From Plasmodiophora brassicae (Eukaryota > Endomyxa: Phytomyxea > Phytomyxea > Plasmodiophorida): DNA of 64,000 nucleotides. Of the stretch, positions 1-11,753 are shown one piece after another. The DNA is taken from contig CP145409.1 of assembly GCA_036867785.1 (NCBI GenBank), forward strand, positions 1,364,001 through 1,428,000, written 5' to 3'. The position numbers and the translations under genes were made by a program. The number at the start of each line of letters is the position of its first letter. Position 1 is the first letter of the stretch. Below the pieces are notes generated by a model that saw only the letters and a list, made by a program, of their open reading frames with translations, ran no database searches and was not told the DNA's origin.

Positions 1-464
1 AGGTCTTAGATCGTGCTACGGGATGCGGGCACGAAGCAGGCGGAGGAAGGCCCGGCCAGACTCAGGGGGATCGCCTTCGGGTGCTGGGCTGTCGGTCCCG
101 TGCGAGCCCGACAGCGGCTCGACGTCTCCGCTAAGGCTTCTGGAGCGTGCAGCATTGCAGATGGTGGAGGCCGAACAGCCTCAGCGAACGCAAGTACCCG
201 GTAATGACGCGTGTAAAAACGAATCGCGATCGTCGTTGAACCGGGGCAGACTTCGACACGGCCATCGACATACAGCGATGGGTGAGCAATGCCACAGATG
301 TCGTACCGAGCGCAGTGAGTGCGGCAATCGAGTGGTTTACCACCTAGGCAAGCTCGTTAACGTGTGTCTGCGTGTAGAGGAAAGATATCTATCTGCCGAC
401 GGCGTTAAAATCGAGCGCATTCGCAGCCCACGTTGAAGCGTTGCCCGACTGCGGTACATAAGAC
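1..464. other. no gene seen
   Basis: Left edge of the window. Open frames here look like random GC-rich frames and no motif is recognisable. It may hold the promoter and first exon(s) of the WD-repeat copy that becomes recognisable at about 540, because the paralogue at 2902 has a Ser-rich first exon more than 700 bp upstream of its WD part. Confidence 0.4.
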
Positions 465-1700
465 ATGACAACCTTCCTGTTGGTCGCTTACGGATCCCGC
501 CCGGTTCGATTTGTAGACGATGTGCACCAACCACGGTTCCCATTAACCCATGCGGTCCTCGATCCGGACGGATCCGATGTCGCCATCGTCGGCTCCTGCG
601 ACAAGACTAGCCAGACACACGTCGTCGTCGCTGTCAGCACGGAACACAAACGACAACGGCGGCCAGATCCGCTGATTTTCGGCGTCGGACTGTGTCCAGA
701 CGTCCGTCCTACTCACTATAGTGTCCCGCGTTGCGATCGGCTAACGCTCGTCTTGTAGTACGTCCAGGACCTGCACTGGGTGCCGGGTTCGCGTCAGGTG
801 GTCGTCGCCCATAACTTCCAGGCGTCCGTCTTCACCGTGTCCGACAGATTCGCCATCGACTTTCAAAGTAAGGAGTCGGCGCCCGTGATCCAATGGTTCA
901 CCTAAACTTACATGACGCCTTGCAGCGTCTCTGACGTTGGCCCATACGGACGAGATTCGGGAGATGGCGTTCTGCCCGTCGGCGCCCAATCTATTTGCAT
1001 CGGGAGGTTTGCGCCGTTGCCGAAGGTTTGGCAAAGGTACATACTGAACAAGCCTTGAGGATTCGACCGTATTCTTTGCGCCCACGACCTGAACATTGGC
1101 ACTCGTTGCACGACCGCCAGCGTGCGCATCGACGAGATCATCGGATCCGTCAGCTGGGATCGGACCGGTGCGTTTCGGTTGACGCAGCTGCGCGTGCCCT
1201 AAAATGACGATGCCGTTCCGGAAGACGTGCATGGGGTGGCGATAACAACGGATGATGGGCGGTTCATGATGTATGACACCCGGGTCAAGCTACGTCGCCC
1301 CACCATGTGCGTCGATTCGCAGAAAGTGCAATTGTACACGCACACGTGGTGCAACGCCCACGACGTCCTGCTCGGGTTCGGCGATGGCACCATCCAGCAT
1401 ACCGACCTTCGTACGTGCCGCTTGTAGGTCTACGCTGTTCCGCCTGGCGCTCGAAACTAATAGGGGAGCGACTGATCATGTGTTAGCTTGCACGATATCA
1501 GGGACCCACACGTCGCAGCCATTGACAGGCTGGCGGTCCATGGCCAGAGCCGAACGTTGCTCGTTTCGGGATACTCCGAGTACGCCATGCATCTCAGATA
1601 TATGTGTCCCTGCGTTCAGCTGAATTGTCTGGCAGTTACACGTTGTGGACGCTGAATAACATCGATAATCGTATGAGTGCACGGTAGGCTGGCCCTGTAA
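465..1700 (+). CDS. WD-repeat family protein, copy A (multi-exon, model incomplete)
   Basis: This is one of three related genes in the first 13 kb. Family blocks occur in order: a DPDGSDVAIVGS block (about 563-598); VQDLHW...VVVAHN (762-820); AHTDEIREMAFCPSAPNLFASG (about 937-1005, a WD-blade signature); CTTASVRIDEIIGSVSWD (about 1105-1170); TTDDGRFMMYDTR and LLGFGDGTIQHTD (1240-1415); and a DP...VSGYSEY block (about 1500-1590). Blocks lie in different frames, separated by gaps of about 50-70 bp with GT and AG edges. The same gaps recur in the two paralogues, which points to short introns rather than decay. No N-terminal exon was found and the tail is poorly conserved, so this copy may be degenerating. 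A beta-propeller scaffold is likely. I do not recognise the specific family. Confidence 0.5.
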
Positions 1701-2901
1701 TACAAGCGCTGCGTCGTTGTGCTCTGATCCGTCTGGCGTTAGGTCGCGTGGTTCCCTGTCGGCGCGCGACTCTTGCACACGGGCGGTATTCGGCAGGTTG
1801 CCCGGCGATGTCATCTGCACAAACGACCTCGGTTTCATCGGCATCCACCGGCATCCAGCTCCCTGACCTGCGTCACGTACGGCTGCAGTAGGGTGCAACG
1901 AGCGCCGATCCACCTGCTGGATTCTATCGTTAGGTCAAGCGTCAACTTTATTATTATATGTATTGCAATTGATGCTATTGATTGGCCTGTGTCTATTTCC
2001 ACTCGTTTGTGTGCCATTCGACTGCAAATATACGTTGCCCTTGATGTGGTGTCGGCATCGGTTGCCGCCCGTCACCCGAAGCGCCAGACCTCAGCACCAG
2101 GGACTTTCATTAGATCCAAATGCGGTGACGCATTCAGTGAGTCATCATCATCAGTCATCAGGAATAGGTGATCGTCTGATGCGCGCACCGGGCTGTTTCC
2201 GCCTGACCAAGCAGTCGCCGCAGCAGTACTCGCCAATCTGCGAATCCCGTTCGAGCAGACACCCATCGCCATGTGGCATCCAGCCCATGAGACGTGGGCA
2301 ACTTTAAACCCGGTGACAACTCACTAGCGATTGGCGACGTGCTGCCTGCGAGCAGACGGGCGCGAAGGCGTCGCGCACATCAAGCAAGGTGTTAGAAACA
2401 GAACGGGAACGTGCAGTCTCGCAGGTCCAGCACAGGACCTGTTTGTTATACGCCGCCGTGGCTGATTCGTCGATGCAGGGTAGGCCGTTGTGAGGGCCGG
2501 CGACGACCATGCTGTGACGGCATGCGCAGCGCAGTGATCTGGCGCGGCTCCAAACGTTTCTCCGGCCGGCAGTGGGCAGTGGGTGGCAGCCGGCGCACCC
2601 GCAGTACTGCGTTCTCCGTAACTTGCGCATAGTCTAACCCATCACTCTGGTGACGCGGAACAGTCGACGAATTCCGAGCACGGGACGCCGGGGAGCCGTG
2701 AGGGCGGGCCGTACGAGTCGGTCGGTCCGCCCCCCCGTCCTGCAGCGCCAGGTACGGAACAAGAAGTCTGACGAGAAGGCCGTTGACCGGTCCGACGGGG
2801 GTTGCCTCAGCGCTGACGCCGCTGCAAACTCCCGATCCGGGAAGGCACGCGACACCAGTCACGCCCGGTAGGCCACACGTTGTGACCACTGGCCTGGGGC
2901 G
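1701..2901. other. intergenic, no gene seen
   Basis: About 1.2 kb between WD-repeat copies A and B. An AT-richer patch lies at about 1930-2000. No reading frame has a recognisable domain or homology to its neighbours. It probably contains the 3' end of copy A and the promoter of copy B. Confidence 0.4.
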
Positions 2902-4712
2902 ATGTCGGACAGCTCGAGGAAGAACAGCTCGAAGACGAGCAGCTCGAAGAAGGACAGCTCCAAGTCGGTGTCAACGCCGACGGTGTCGGGCGACATGGAC
3001 CAGATCCTGGCGGAAACCCTCAGCATGGACGTCGCCGGCCTTCTGTCACCGTCTGGCGCACCGGCACCCAGCATGGTCCTGCCCGACTCGGAATGGCTGA
3101 ACACCGTCGATGTCAGCAGCATCCAGGATCGCCTGACGTCGTCGCTGTACGACCCGTTTACGCCAAATCCGAACCCGTTCCTACTCGAGGTCGACGGGGT
3201 CGCAAATGACACCACGAATAGCTTGTCGTACTTCGACCCCATCGAATCAGCCGAACTGCCGACGTTCTCATCGCCTCTGCTTCAATCTCGTCCTCGTTCG
3301 TATCTGGTCATAATGTGCAGGCGCTAGGGACTGACCATGCGCGTCGCAGCACCGGTCGACGAACCGCCCGTCGGTATTCGCAACTGGAGCAACGATGCAG
3401 CGGACGCCAAGGGCTACACCGTAATCTTGTCCCCATACAGCACAGCGACGGGTTTCCAATGTCGTGTTGTTTTCAGGATGGCCATGACTGTAACCTGCTG
3501 ACGATGCTGCAAGCCAGCCGGTTCTCCGACTTTGCCAAGTCCCTGTCTACAGGTTGTGACCATTTCCGTGATCGTGGGTCGACGCTTAACCGGAGTGCAA
3601 CGATGCCAGGGCCCGCTCGTAATGCGAGCGCTTCCATCTGCAAGGCGTCTCGCGATCCAGACAATTCCGACATGGTCATCCTGGGAACCAGTGAACGCCT
3701 AGCGACCAGCCACGTCGTCATGGCGGTCAACGCCGGCCTGCTGCTGTCCACGAGCGACCCGGATGCGGACGCGCTCATCCAGTCGGTGGACTCGTGCCCC
3801 GCGGTGAGAACGGAACACTGGGAACCCTCCCCTGCGCCCCTCGACTGACGGTGCATTGGTTTGCCACATAGCACGTCCGGGAACTTCACTGGATCTCCTC
3901 TGGCCGCGTCATCGTCGCTCACGACAGCAGCGCCTCCGTGTACCAGGTGTCGAATAGGTTTGAGCTTCGGAAGCAATGTATATTGTCGTTGCACGGGAAT
4001 CGCATCCTCGTGCTGACGGCGTCTGACATAGCAACGTTGATCTGGGCGCACACCGATGAGATCAGGGAGCTGGCATTCAACCCGTCCGATGTATCGAAGT
4101 TTGCAGCCGGAGGTACCTGCTGCGATTGTGGACCAGCGCTGCGTGTCCCCTAACGCGCACTGGCAGGGTTCGACCAGATCCTGAGCCTGAACGACCTCGG
4201 TGCAGGGACAAAGTGCACAGTGACCGCCGTCCGCCTGGACGAAGTGATCGGATCCGTTGGCTGGCCCGAGTTCGGTACGGTCGTCGCCTGCGTGCGCGTC
4301 ATCGTGTAACGTTTCACCGTCCAGATTTGCACTCGGTAACGGCGACAACCGACGACGGGAGGTTCTTCCAGTTCGACAACCGAACAAGCATGCGGAAGGC
4401 ATCATTGTTCATAGACGCCCAGAAACTGCAACTCTACACCCACTCCCTCTATCTACCAAACCTGGTCCTGCTCGGGTTCGGGGACGGCGAAATCATGCAG
4501 GTCGACACGCGAATGATGTCATTGTAAGCCGCGGGTCATGGTTGGTCGTGTCCTGCGTGCCGGCTGACAGTGCTCGCAGCGTAACCGGCACTCGTGATCC
4601 GTTCGTCGAATCGATTGGGGACATTACCCCGCATTCCTCGGGGCGGACGCTCCTGGTCACAGGAGAATCTGAGTGGGTGATGCACGATGCAGCGTTGACG
4701 AACCGTGCCTAA
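2902..4712 (+). CDS. WD-repeat family protein, copy B
   Basis: Best-preserved member of the family. Exon 1 starts at 2902 with a Ser/Lys-rich low-complexity head (SSRKNSSKTSSSKKDSSKS), then an acidic, Asp/Pro-containing linker. Later exons carry GIRNWSNDAADAKGYT (about 3375-3426); CNLLTMLQASRFSDFAK (about 3491-3540, after an intron ending TTTTCAG); DPDNSDMVILGTSERL; VRELHWISSGRVIVAHD; AHTDEIRELAFNPSD...FAAGG; FDQILSLNDL; TTDDGRFFQFDNR; LLGFGDGEIMQVD; and DPFVESIGDI...LVTGESEWVMH near 4590-4690. Exon joins have GT/AG ends and keep frame in the junctions I checked. The WD-type blades (HTDEIRELAF, FQFDNR, GFGDG) imply a beta-propeller that binds partners. The 3' end is taken at the stop at 4710-4712. 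I cannot name the family. It resembles generic WD40 scaffolds. Confidence 0.6.
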
Positions 4713-5060
4713 TGTGTTGTACGCAGCGTTTCCCTGTGGTCTGTGGATGTATCAGGCGCAGACGCTCGCATTTGGTAAGCCTCTATCTATCTGACTCTGC
4801 TGTCGCAAGCGTTGGCGTCTGAGCTGCGTCAGGTCGCACTGTAATATGACTAAGGGCGATGCGATGTACACAAACGCGATATTCGGTAGCCGACACGACA
4901 TAGTTATCAAGACCGACCAGCTCGGATACCTCGGTGTTTACCAACACGACCTTATATGAGAAAATAATGCGATATTCTAGTCCTTTGTCATTGACGACTG
5001 TGATATCGGTTGGCTCCAACGATGGCCGCTACTGTCATGTACTGCTATTCGAACGAGAAA
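4713..5060. other. intergenic, no gene seen
   Basis: Gap between two convergent genes, WD-repeat copy B (+) and the endoglycoceramidase-like gene (-). It is AT-richer than the flanking coding DNA and is probably the two 3' untranslated regions. No repeat or RNA gene was recognised. Confidence 0.4.
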
Positions 5061-7082
5061 CTAAGACGCGTGAATTTGTAGGTGGACGAAGGTTCCTCCT
5101 GCGCTGGCGTTCACCGACAGCTCTAGGATGTCGAACGGGCGCATTTGGTAGTGCGCTGAGCTGGGCATTACCGTTATCTGGTATCCTTTGGGATAATGCC
5201 ACTTCGATGCCACGTAAACAAGCGTGGGCGCCTGGATATCGGGGCTGGCTATGTACTGGAGAACGAACGACGAGTCGGCAGAGTTGAACTGGTTGACGAT
5301 GGTGCTGCCAGCAACGGCCTGCGCATACGTCCTGCTCAGGGCGCGCACGTTCTCGACAATAATGGTGCCATTGGCCATCATGACGCCCGAATCGCATCCA
5401 GTGCAAGTACCACCGGCGTCGGCGCCGCCGAACTCCTTAAAATCCCACGCGGCCCCTGCTCACATGATCGCTAAACGTCTGAAGTAGCAACACCCAAACA
5501 TGCCAGCAACTGACAGGACAGTAAATGCCGATCCATGAGGTCTACGCAGAACGGTCAGTCTGCAATAGCAGGTGGGTGGTCGACTCCAAGGACACATACC
5601 GGCAACTGGGGCCATCATTGGGTTCAGCCCCACCTCCGTAACGAATGCTGGCTGAAAATCCAGGTCGATGCTCAGTACCGTTCTGTAGGTTCCCCGGCTA
5701 CACCATACTGTTTGCAGTGATTGTGCAGTCTCCATTTGCCACTGGAAGTAATCGCCCATGTCGCCTACGTTCGGCGGATCGTCTGAGGCGAACAAAGTCA
5801 GACAGGCGACATCGTCGAGCTGAAAGGAGTTTACAGTAATGGAAAGCAAGGACCGAGGTGCCAACGTGGTCGTTGCCCCCGGGCACGCGACTGAACGCGC
5901 TGCCACCCAACGGTTTGGCGACAGTGTCCGCCCAGGTTGTAGTTGAAAACATGATGACCCGCGAGGGATCCGCAGCTCGAATCGAGCCGGCGGCAAGATC
6001 GTAGAGAGGTTCGAGGTTTGCTCTCGTGGCAGCCCCTGAGTTCGTTTGTGAGCCGCGATTCGGCCTCGTTTCCGTTTCTGTACAGTTACCCGGGAACAAC
6101 AACATTGGGAAGCGGAAAACATCGCCCTGGACACACTCGCATTAAGCGCAGGTCGCAGACGTCGCCAGCGAGCGAACACTGACGGCGAAGGGTTCGTTGA
6201 ACAGCTCGACGCCAATCACAGCGTCGTTACCCTTGTACAGCGCCGCCACCCGGCCCCAGTATTTGGCGAATGCATCAGCCCGGCCATCGACATTGTCGTA
6301 GAGGGCTTGATAGCCAGCCGCTGCTGCGTACGTGAACTGATAGTAGGGCCAAAAGTGCTTGCCGCAGTCGTCGGGACTAGGAACCCCATTGGCGTCAACA
6401 GGGAACGCCTCGGCCTGCAACGGCATCGGAAAATCTGTGGACGTATCGGCCGCCCATAACGGGACGCCCTCGCCGCAATACTTCTCGCTGAGGACGTCCT
6501 GCACCGCCACCAGGAGGCGTGGTCAGCACCATCATATTCACAGTGTACCGTAACGCGTCGGACCTGATGGAAATCGACGATGCTATGAATGCCATAGCTT
6601 ACGGCGCGATTGACGATGTTGAGGGCAACCTGCAGGTAGGTTTCGTTGTAGACGCCCCTGGTCGGCTCGATGCCAGGCCACATAACGCCAAGTCGAATGG
6701 CGTTGATCTGTCGTAGTGGCACGCCGCGATCAAATCATCGGCGACAGAACGGGATGGACCCCACTGACCCCAAGATCACGAAGCAGGCTAAAGTCCTGGT
6801 CGACGAGGCTCCTCTGCGGATCAAACCTTGCGGCAGTGAGAACCAGCAGCGTGGATACGCACGCGCCAGCACGACGTACTGGTCGGTCCGCGGGATGTAC
6901 GGCCTCGACTTGTACACCGCGTTGACCCCATGAAAGAATCGCTCCCTGCCGGCGTCATCGACGAGCCGCCGGTTGCTGCCGACCAGGATCCGATCCGCCC
7001 AACCGCAGCCTACCAGCAGCAGCAGGTCAACAACGGCAGCTAGGATGAGGACCTGCCGCCACATGACGGGTGATGAGCTCAT
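5061..7082 (-). CDS. secreted endoglycoceramidase-like GH5 glycosidase
   Basis: Predicted to hydrolyse the bond between glycan and ceramide in glycosphingolipids, or a related beta-glucoside. Exon 1 (7082-6880) starts with a signal peptide (hydrophobic VLILAAVVDLLLLVGCGWA), then FFHGVNAVYKSRPYIP. Exons 6826-6769, 6707-6564, 6498-6184, 6126-5835 and 5782-5709 join in frame through GT-AG introns of 52-65 bp. They give FDPQRSLVDQDFSLLRDLG, INAIRLGVMWPGIEP, IHSIVDFHQ, VELFNEPFAGD (acid/base Glu) and FHYYDPPNVGD. An 18-nt exon (5651-5634) encodes PAFVTE, with the expected nucleophile Glu. The last exon carries AWDFKEFGG, a Cys-rich loop and a beta-sandwich C-terminal domain (SFVLQYIASPD, GYQITVMP). 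The segment between about 5633 and 5440 could not be joined cleanly, so one small exon is missing from the model or this part is damaged. The GH5/EGCase family assignment rests on motif order and is strong. Confidence 0.85.
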
Positions 7083-7370
7083 TGGCCGCCGCCGCCGCCG
7101 CTGTCAAAATGACAGGCGGGTCACGGGAACGTCACGCCCAACGCGTGTCTGGACACTTTTGCGGGCCGCCGCCTTGCGCCATTTGCCGCGCGAACCTACT
7201 GGGCCGCTGACGAGCGGCGACCCTAGCGGCGACTGCGACACAATGCACCTCGGAGGGACACCCACGAAACCCCCGGGTCGTCGGGATTCACGGTGCCGCT
7301 ATTGACGTCCCGGGTCCGATGATAGGGTCGATCGAGGAGTATCATATTGAAGAAAGGAGGGGGCGCTATA

Positions 7371-8447
7371 ATGTTCGCGGCGACGAGGGGTCGCCTGCCG
7401 GACGCGATCGTCCTGCATCAGCATGCCGACATCGGGCCGCAGCCGGTGATCACCGTTGGGGGAATCACGTATGTTCTTGACCGCGAAGTACCCGCCGGCG
7501 ACACCGACTTTGCCGCGATCAAGGCCAGGCGGCAGGCGCGCCTCGGCCCCTTAATCCGGGTCTCAGAGAACCGGTTGTCGAGCCCTCCCGCTCGCGACCC
7601 CGGATCGTTCGACTGCATAACGTCGGCCGCGTTACGTCACAAACTTCAAGCGCGATACAAGGAGAGACGCGGTGACGTCAGGGACGCCCAGCATCATCCG
7701 TCTGCGCTGCCGCGTCCTGCCGGCAACGTGCTGCTGCAGGAGCGTGGACAGCCATATGACGGCCCGATCGTGCAGAACGGGCTCGTTTGCAACCGCACAA
7801 ACGTTCCCGGTGTGGGACAGACCATCGAAGACGTGCAGCAATCGATGCCCTTCGTTGGCGATGGACGCTCTCGCGCTTCTCCTGGGCGGCAGGTGGACAT
7901 GGCGACGGTTGTCCGGTCGATTGTTCGACTACAGAGATCGTTCAAGGAGCGTCAGGAGCGCCGGATGCGGCGGGTTTCGAGTATCGTTGCCGTAGAGCGG
8001 ACGGGGAGCATGAACGAACTGGACAGCAAGCTGGCCGAAGATCGCGTCAAGCAAAAGGCTCATCTGGCACGTGTCGTGCAATGCGTTCTGCGAATCCAGC
8101 GCGCGTTCCGTCGCATCCGCCAGAGACGTCGGGCTCTAATCTTGCAACGCCTGAAAACGTGCCGGGCGGACGTTGACGACGACATCAAGAAGCGTATGCT
8201 GAGGCGTACCAGGACAGCTCCTCCTGCACTGGAACCAGCATTCGGCCATGGAAGAGAGCAAGCAGCTAGAACCATACAGATGTGGTTTCGGAAGCAACGG
8301 GAGTATCGCCTGAAGCGGCTGGCCGCGATCCTGCTGGACAGGCGAACCAGAGGCGACAACGACCTTGCTCGTAAATTGCAGTCATCCAGGAAGTCTGATT
8401 CCAAGTCGTCAAGGTCCACCTCGGTGTCGCACTCCAATGATGAATAA
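7371..8447 (+). CDS. IQ-motif (calmodulin-binding-like) protein
   Basis: Single-exon gene of 358 codons. The ATG at 7371 was chosen because the open frame upstream has only a TTG. The N-terminal half is unremarkable. The C-terminal half is strongly basic and holds three IQ-like helices: IVRLQRSFKERQERR (about 7918-7962), VLRIQRAFRRIRQRR (about 8089-8133) and ARTIQMWFRKQREYR (about 8269-8313). IQ motifs typically bind calmodulin or EF-hand light chains. The tail is Ser/Lys-rich (SSRKSDSKSSRSTS). No motor, RasGAP or other partner domain is visible, so it may be an adaptor. Flagellar or cytoskeletal roles are common for such proteins but are inference here. Confidence 0.65.
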   Translation: MFAATRGRLPDAIVLHQHADIGPQPVITVGGITYVLDREVPAGDTDFAAIKARRQARLGPLIRVSENRLSSPPARDPGSFDCITSAALRHKLQARYKERRGDVRDAQHHPSALPRPAGNVLLQERGQPYDGPIVQNGLVCNRTNVPGVGQTIEDVQQSMPFVGDGRSRASPGRQVDMATVVRSIVRLQRSFKERQERRMRRVSSIVAVERTGSMNELDSKLAEDRVKQKAHLARVVQCVLRIQRAFRRIRQRRRALILQRLKTCRADVDDDIKKRMLRRTRTAPPALEPAFGHGREQAARTIQMWFRKQREYRLKRLAAILLDRRTRGDNDLARKLQSSRKSDSKSSRSTSVSHSNDE

Positions 8448-8509
8448 ACGGAGCATGTTCGGGTTGGTACTTATCCGTACGTTAATGTTGGATCGAAGTA
8501 CGACGTGCG

Positions 8510-9241
8510 ATGAGGGACGTCGTCAACCGGTTGCCATGGAGACGAGCAACACGACGACTGTTTCGAGCTGTGCACGCGGGCGACCCTGACACCGCAATCG
8601 CAGTCCTGAAGAGTGGCAAGTTCCCGGTCAACCGCAAGGTAATGGCCGTTCGCCGGCGATTTGGTCTGGCAGAACATGGTGACCCACAGTGCGTTCGCGG
8701 ACGGGTACAGATGAACGGGTCGTCGTTATTGCATGTCGCCTCCCTGGTTGGCAGCGTGCAAGTCGTCCAAGCGCTGGTTGACCGCCAAGCTGATATCAAT
8801 GTCCTCGACGCGGTCTGCTCCGACGTCCCTGTCAACGAATCGGCGCTTCCAGACTACTGACGCAGTCGGTGAATGCATAGGAGAGCCGCACGCCATTGTA
8901 TATAGCAAGCCTTGGCGGCCACATGGACATCGTATTGCTGCTGGTCGCGTCTGGCGCCGACGTCTCCACTAGGACGAAGGTTACGTGTCATCCAGCGTGT
9001 GCGTCACAAGTTGTTGACATCTGCGGGACAGACGGGCAATACGCCCATGATCGGCGCCTGCTGGCGCGGTCACCTCCAAATCGCACACGTCCTGGTCGCG
9101 AATGGTGCATCAGCGAACGACCGCAACGTCGATGGCGACACGGCCCTCGACCTGGCCCGGGAATGGTCGCACGGTCATGTAGTAGCCTACTTGGAGGGTT
9201 TGCTACAACAGGGCACCACGATTAGAAACGACCCGGAATAA
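8510..9241 (+). CDS. small ankyrin-repeat protein
   Basis: Modelled as four exons: 8510-8638, 8711-8812, 8881-8979 and 9032-9241. The introns are 72, 68 and 52 bp with GT-AG ends, giving about 179 aa. Joining restores consecutive ankyrin repeats: SLLHVASLVGSVQVVQALVD, then TPLYIASLGGHMDIVLLLV, then TPMIGACWRGHLQIAHVLVA, then TALDLAREWSHGHVVAYL. The first intron is a multiple of three and has no stop, so its retention would leave the frame open. Ankyrin stacks bind proteins, and nothing here shows an enzymatic domain or signal peptide. It lies about 60 bp downstream of the IQ gene on the same strand. Confidence 0.7.
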
Positions 9242-11753
9242 AACGGGCAAACCATACATCATGGTTTGGTGCTTTGCCCAGTGCATGGAAACCTGGTTCG
9301 GAATGAGCAACGCCTCGACGCTTTGTACGTTCCGAGTGATCAGGACCCCACATTGAGCAGGGCATGTGGGTAATTATTGCTGCCGACCAGCCTGCTGCGG
9401 CGACCCATCGACCGTGCGGTGGCTCGTGCTTTTCGGATAGAAGACGAGGTACAAGGTCCGGAAATGAGTGGCTGTCGAGGCCCGACGGCCCATATAGCGC
9501 AGTGATGATGCTGACGCAATGTCCAAGGCCGTCGGCGCGCTCGCACCCGGCATGGATCGGACCAAGAAAGTTCGTAATGACGAGCACCAGACGGGACTGT
9601 GTTCTCGATCACATAATTGGCGAATCGGGACCGGACGGCGATCCTCGGCTTCGTCGACTGAGCACGAGGACACCAGCCACAATGGCAGTTTCAGTGAGCA
9701 GCACTCGGCAGACGCAGCAATAAGAACGGGGAGGACACGACGGGCAGGGAAACTTGATTCGCAACGATGCACTGAAGCCGAAGGTGATGTCGCGCTGAAA
9801 CGGTTCCGAAGCCTGGCCGCTAAACGAAGCAGACGGCAAGCTTGTTGAATAACTCGAGCGACTGGATGAAAAGACGACGTCGAAGCCGAACGCACCACTC
9901 GTCGCCAAACGAAGATCATAATTTCCTGAAAGGTGACGTAGAATGTAACGAGGCAACTAGCTCAGCTTTTTCTTTGGCGGCAGAGAGAATGAGACGAGGT
10001 CCTGACTGCAAGTATGGATCACGACGGAGCATGACTCTTACGAAGCCGATGGAACGTAAGCACAACGCGACCCAGGAACCGGACAAGTGACCACATGCAG
10101 GAGTATGGCACCTGGAGAAAGCTGGGACGTCAAGATCTTGTCAAGTCCTCCAAATCGGTCTAGGCACGGCATTGCGAAACACTTCAGTAAGAGGCGGGGA
10201 TACCCCAGGAGCAGAACCCGCGAGTGCCACACACATTACTGGTTGTCGCTCGTCATCCCGGCAACAAAGACCGCGAAAATGAGTCGACCACAGAGGTTGG
10301 CACGTTGTATGAGCTGGATTCGTGGAAGCCAGGTATTTGGCATGCAAAGTGGCCTCTGCGCGATGAGGGTTCTTGTGATGATTTTCCAAATCGACAGCAT
10401 GCGATTTTCCTTGCCAAGTTGAATTGACATTGGCACGGAGGTGCACCAAAGATTGGTTGAGGTCGCAGATGCGGTTTCATTCACGATTGATACATGGAGG
10501 AGCTTCCAAACAGGGTATTAGCTCGCAACAGTGTGAGAGAAACAACATATGGTGCGGTTGGTTTAACGATGCAGAAGGCACTCAAAGTGGGAGCCGAAAG
10601 GAATCAACCATGTGCCAACAGATTGGCATGAAAAAGCAGAGCCAGAGCGCAGTGCTCGATGGTTCGGCATATCAAATCAGCACAGTTCAACTATTTCAAA
10701 GAGAGGACAGCCAGGAGGAAGCTGATTATCGCACAAAGGCAAACGATAACGATCAAGTGAGATGACGCAAGTTAACGTGTCGACCACTGGGGTTGTTTGT
10801 GACATCCCAGGAGAGGAAACAGGGTGTGAATTTGCCTCAGTTTCAGGCAGGATTGTCCGGCAGCAGGGCCCTCGCTTGATATTCGGCTTCCAGCCCAGGT
10901 CGTGAGTCAAGACAGAAGGAAATCCAAGAGTGTGGGACACTGGAAGACGTCAGGCGTCACACCTGAGGACAACCGTGTTTACACATCAAAGCGAAGCTTT
11001 AAGATGCATGCGCGCGTGTTGGTCCTGTTTCATGGCAGTTCGGTTCGAATACAAGAGCCGGCAGCTGCGGACCTGGGGCACATGCGCAGCGTATCCAAAT
11101 GTGTCAACGGCCACCGCCGTGGACGATTGCGCGATACCTGTGCGGAGTGGCGCAACCGGCGTTACTGGCGAGCAGCCACGTTGCCACCGGTAACGGAATG
11201 CGCCTTCCGATATTGAGGACCTGGCCGCAGCAACGATACAGCCTCTACACTGGGAGACTGTCAATCGGCGACCTTGGGCTTCACCGGGGACAAGTAGCAT
11301 CAAGCCCTTGTGCTGTGTAAACGGCAATATGAATTGTGCCGGACGTAAGAATGAGAGGTCGCGACGGATTGCGAAATCGTCGCAGCTGAAAGGAAGGTTC
11401 AAAATGAGGACTTGGCCGCAAACGCCCTGACAAGTAAGTACTGATGTTCGGAGCCAGTTCGGGGTCGCGTCTGCTGGGAAGTAGTCAAATACGTCGTTAT
11501 CGCAGTCGCCTAGAAGGATTCTGCCAGGAAAAAACGGATTGACTAGCCCAGCACACTGTGACTCGTCCCGAGCCTGACGACTTGGCCGAGAGGTCGCCCT
11601 TGCCACGCCGCAGACCTTTTGACAACAAACGTGGCGACCGTCCTTCCAGCCACAACACCAATTCGACATTGCAGTGCAAGGACACACGTCGTCCTGCTCG
11701 CTTCCATATACGTTTCCGTATCGCAATTGTTCACAGTAACGTGTTCGTAAACC
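9242..11753 (+). other. gene-poor, AT-richer stretch with coding-like fragments
   Basis: About 2.5 kb without a confident gene. Several plus-strand stretches read like protein but are interrupted and unrecognised: PHTLLVVARHPGNKDREN and LDSWKPGIWHAKWPL (about 10224-10350), VEVADAVSFTIDTWRSF (about 10457-10507), and GVVCDIPGEETGCEFASV (about 10790-10843). The base composition is lower in GC and the codon look is unlike neighbouring genes. The region may be a decayed gene or transposon, or a gene with many small introns that I could not assemble. No terminal repeats or RNA genes were seen. Confidence 0.3.
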
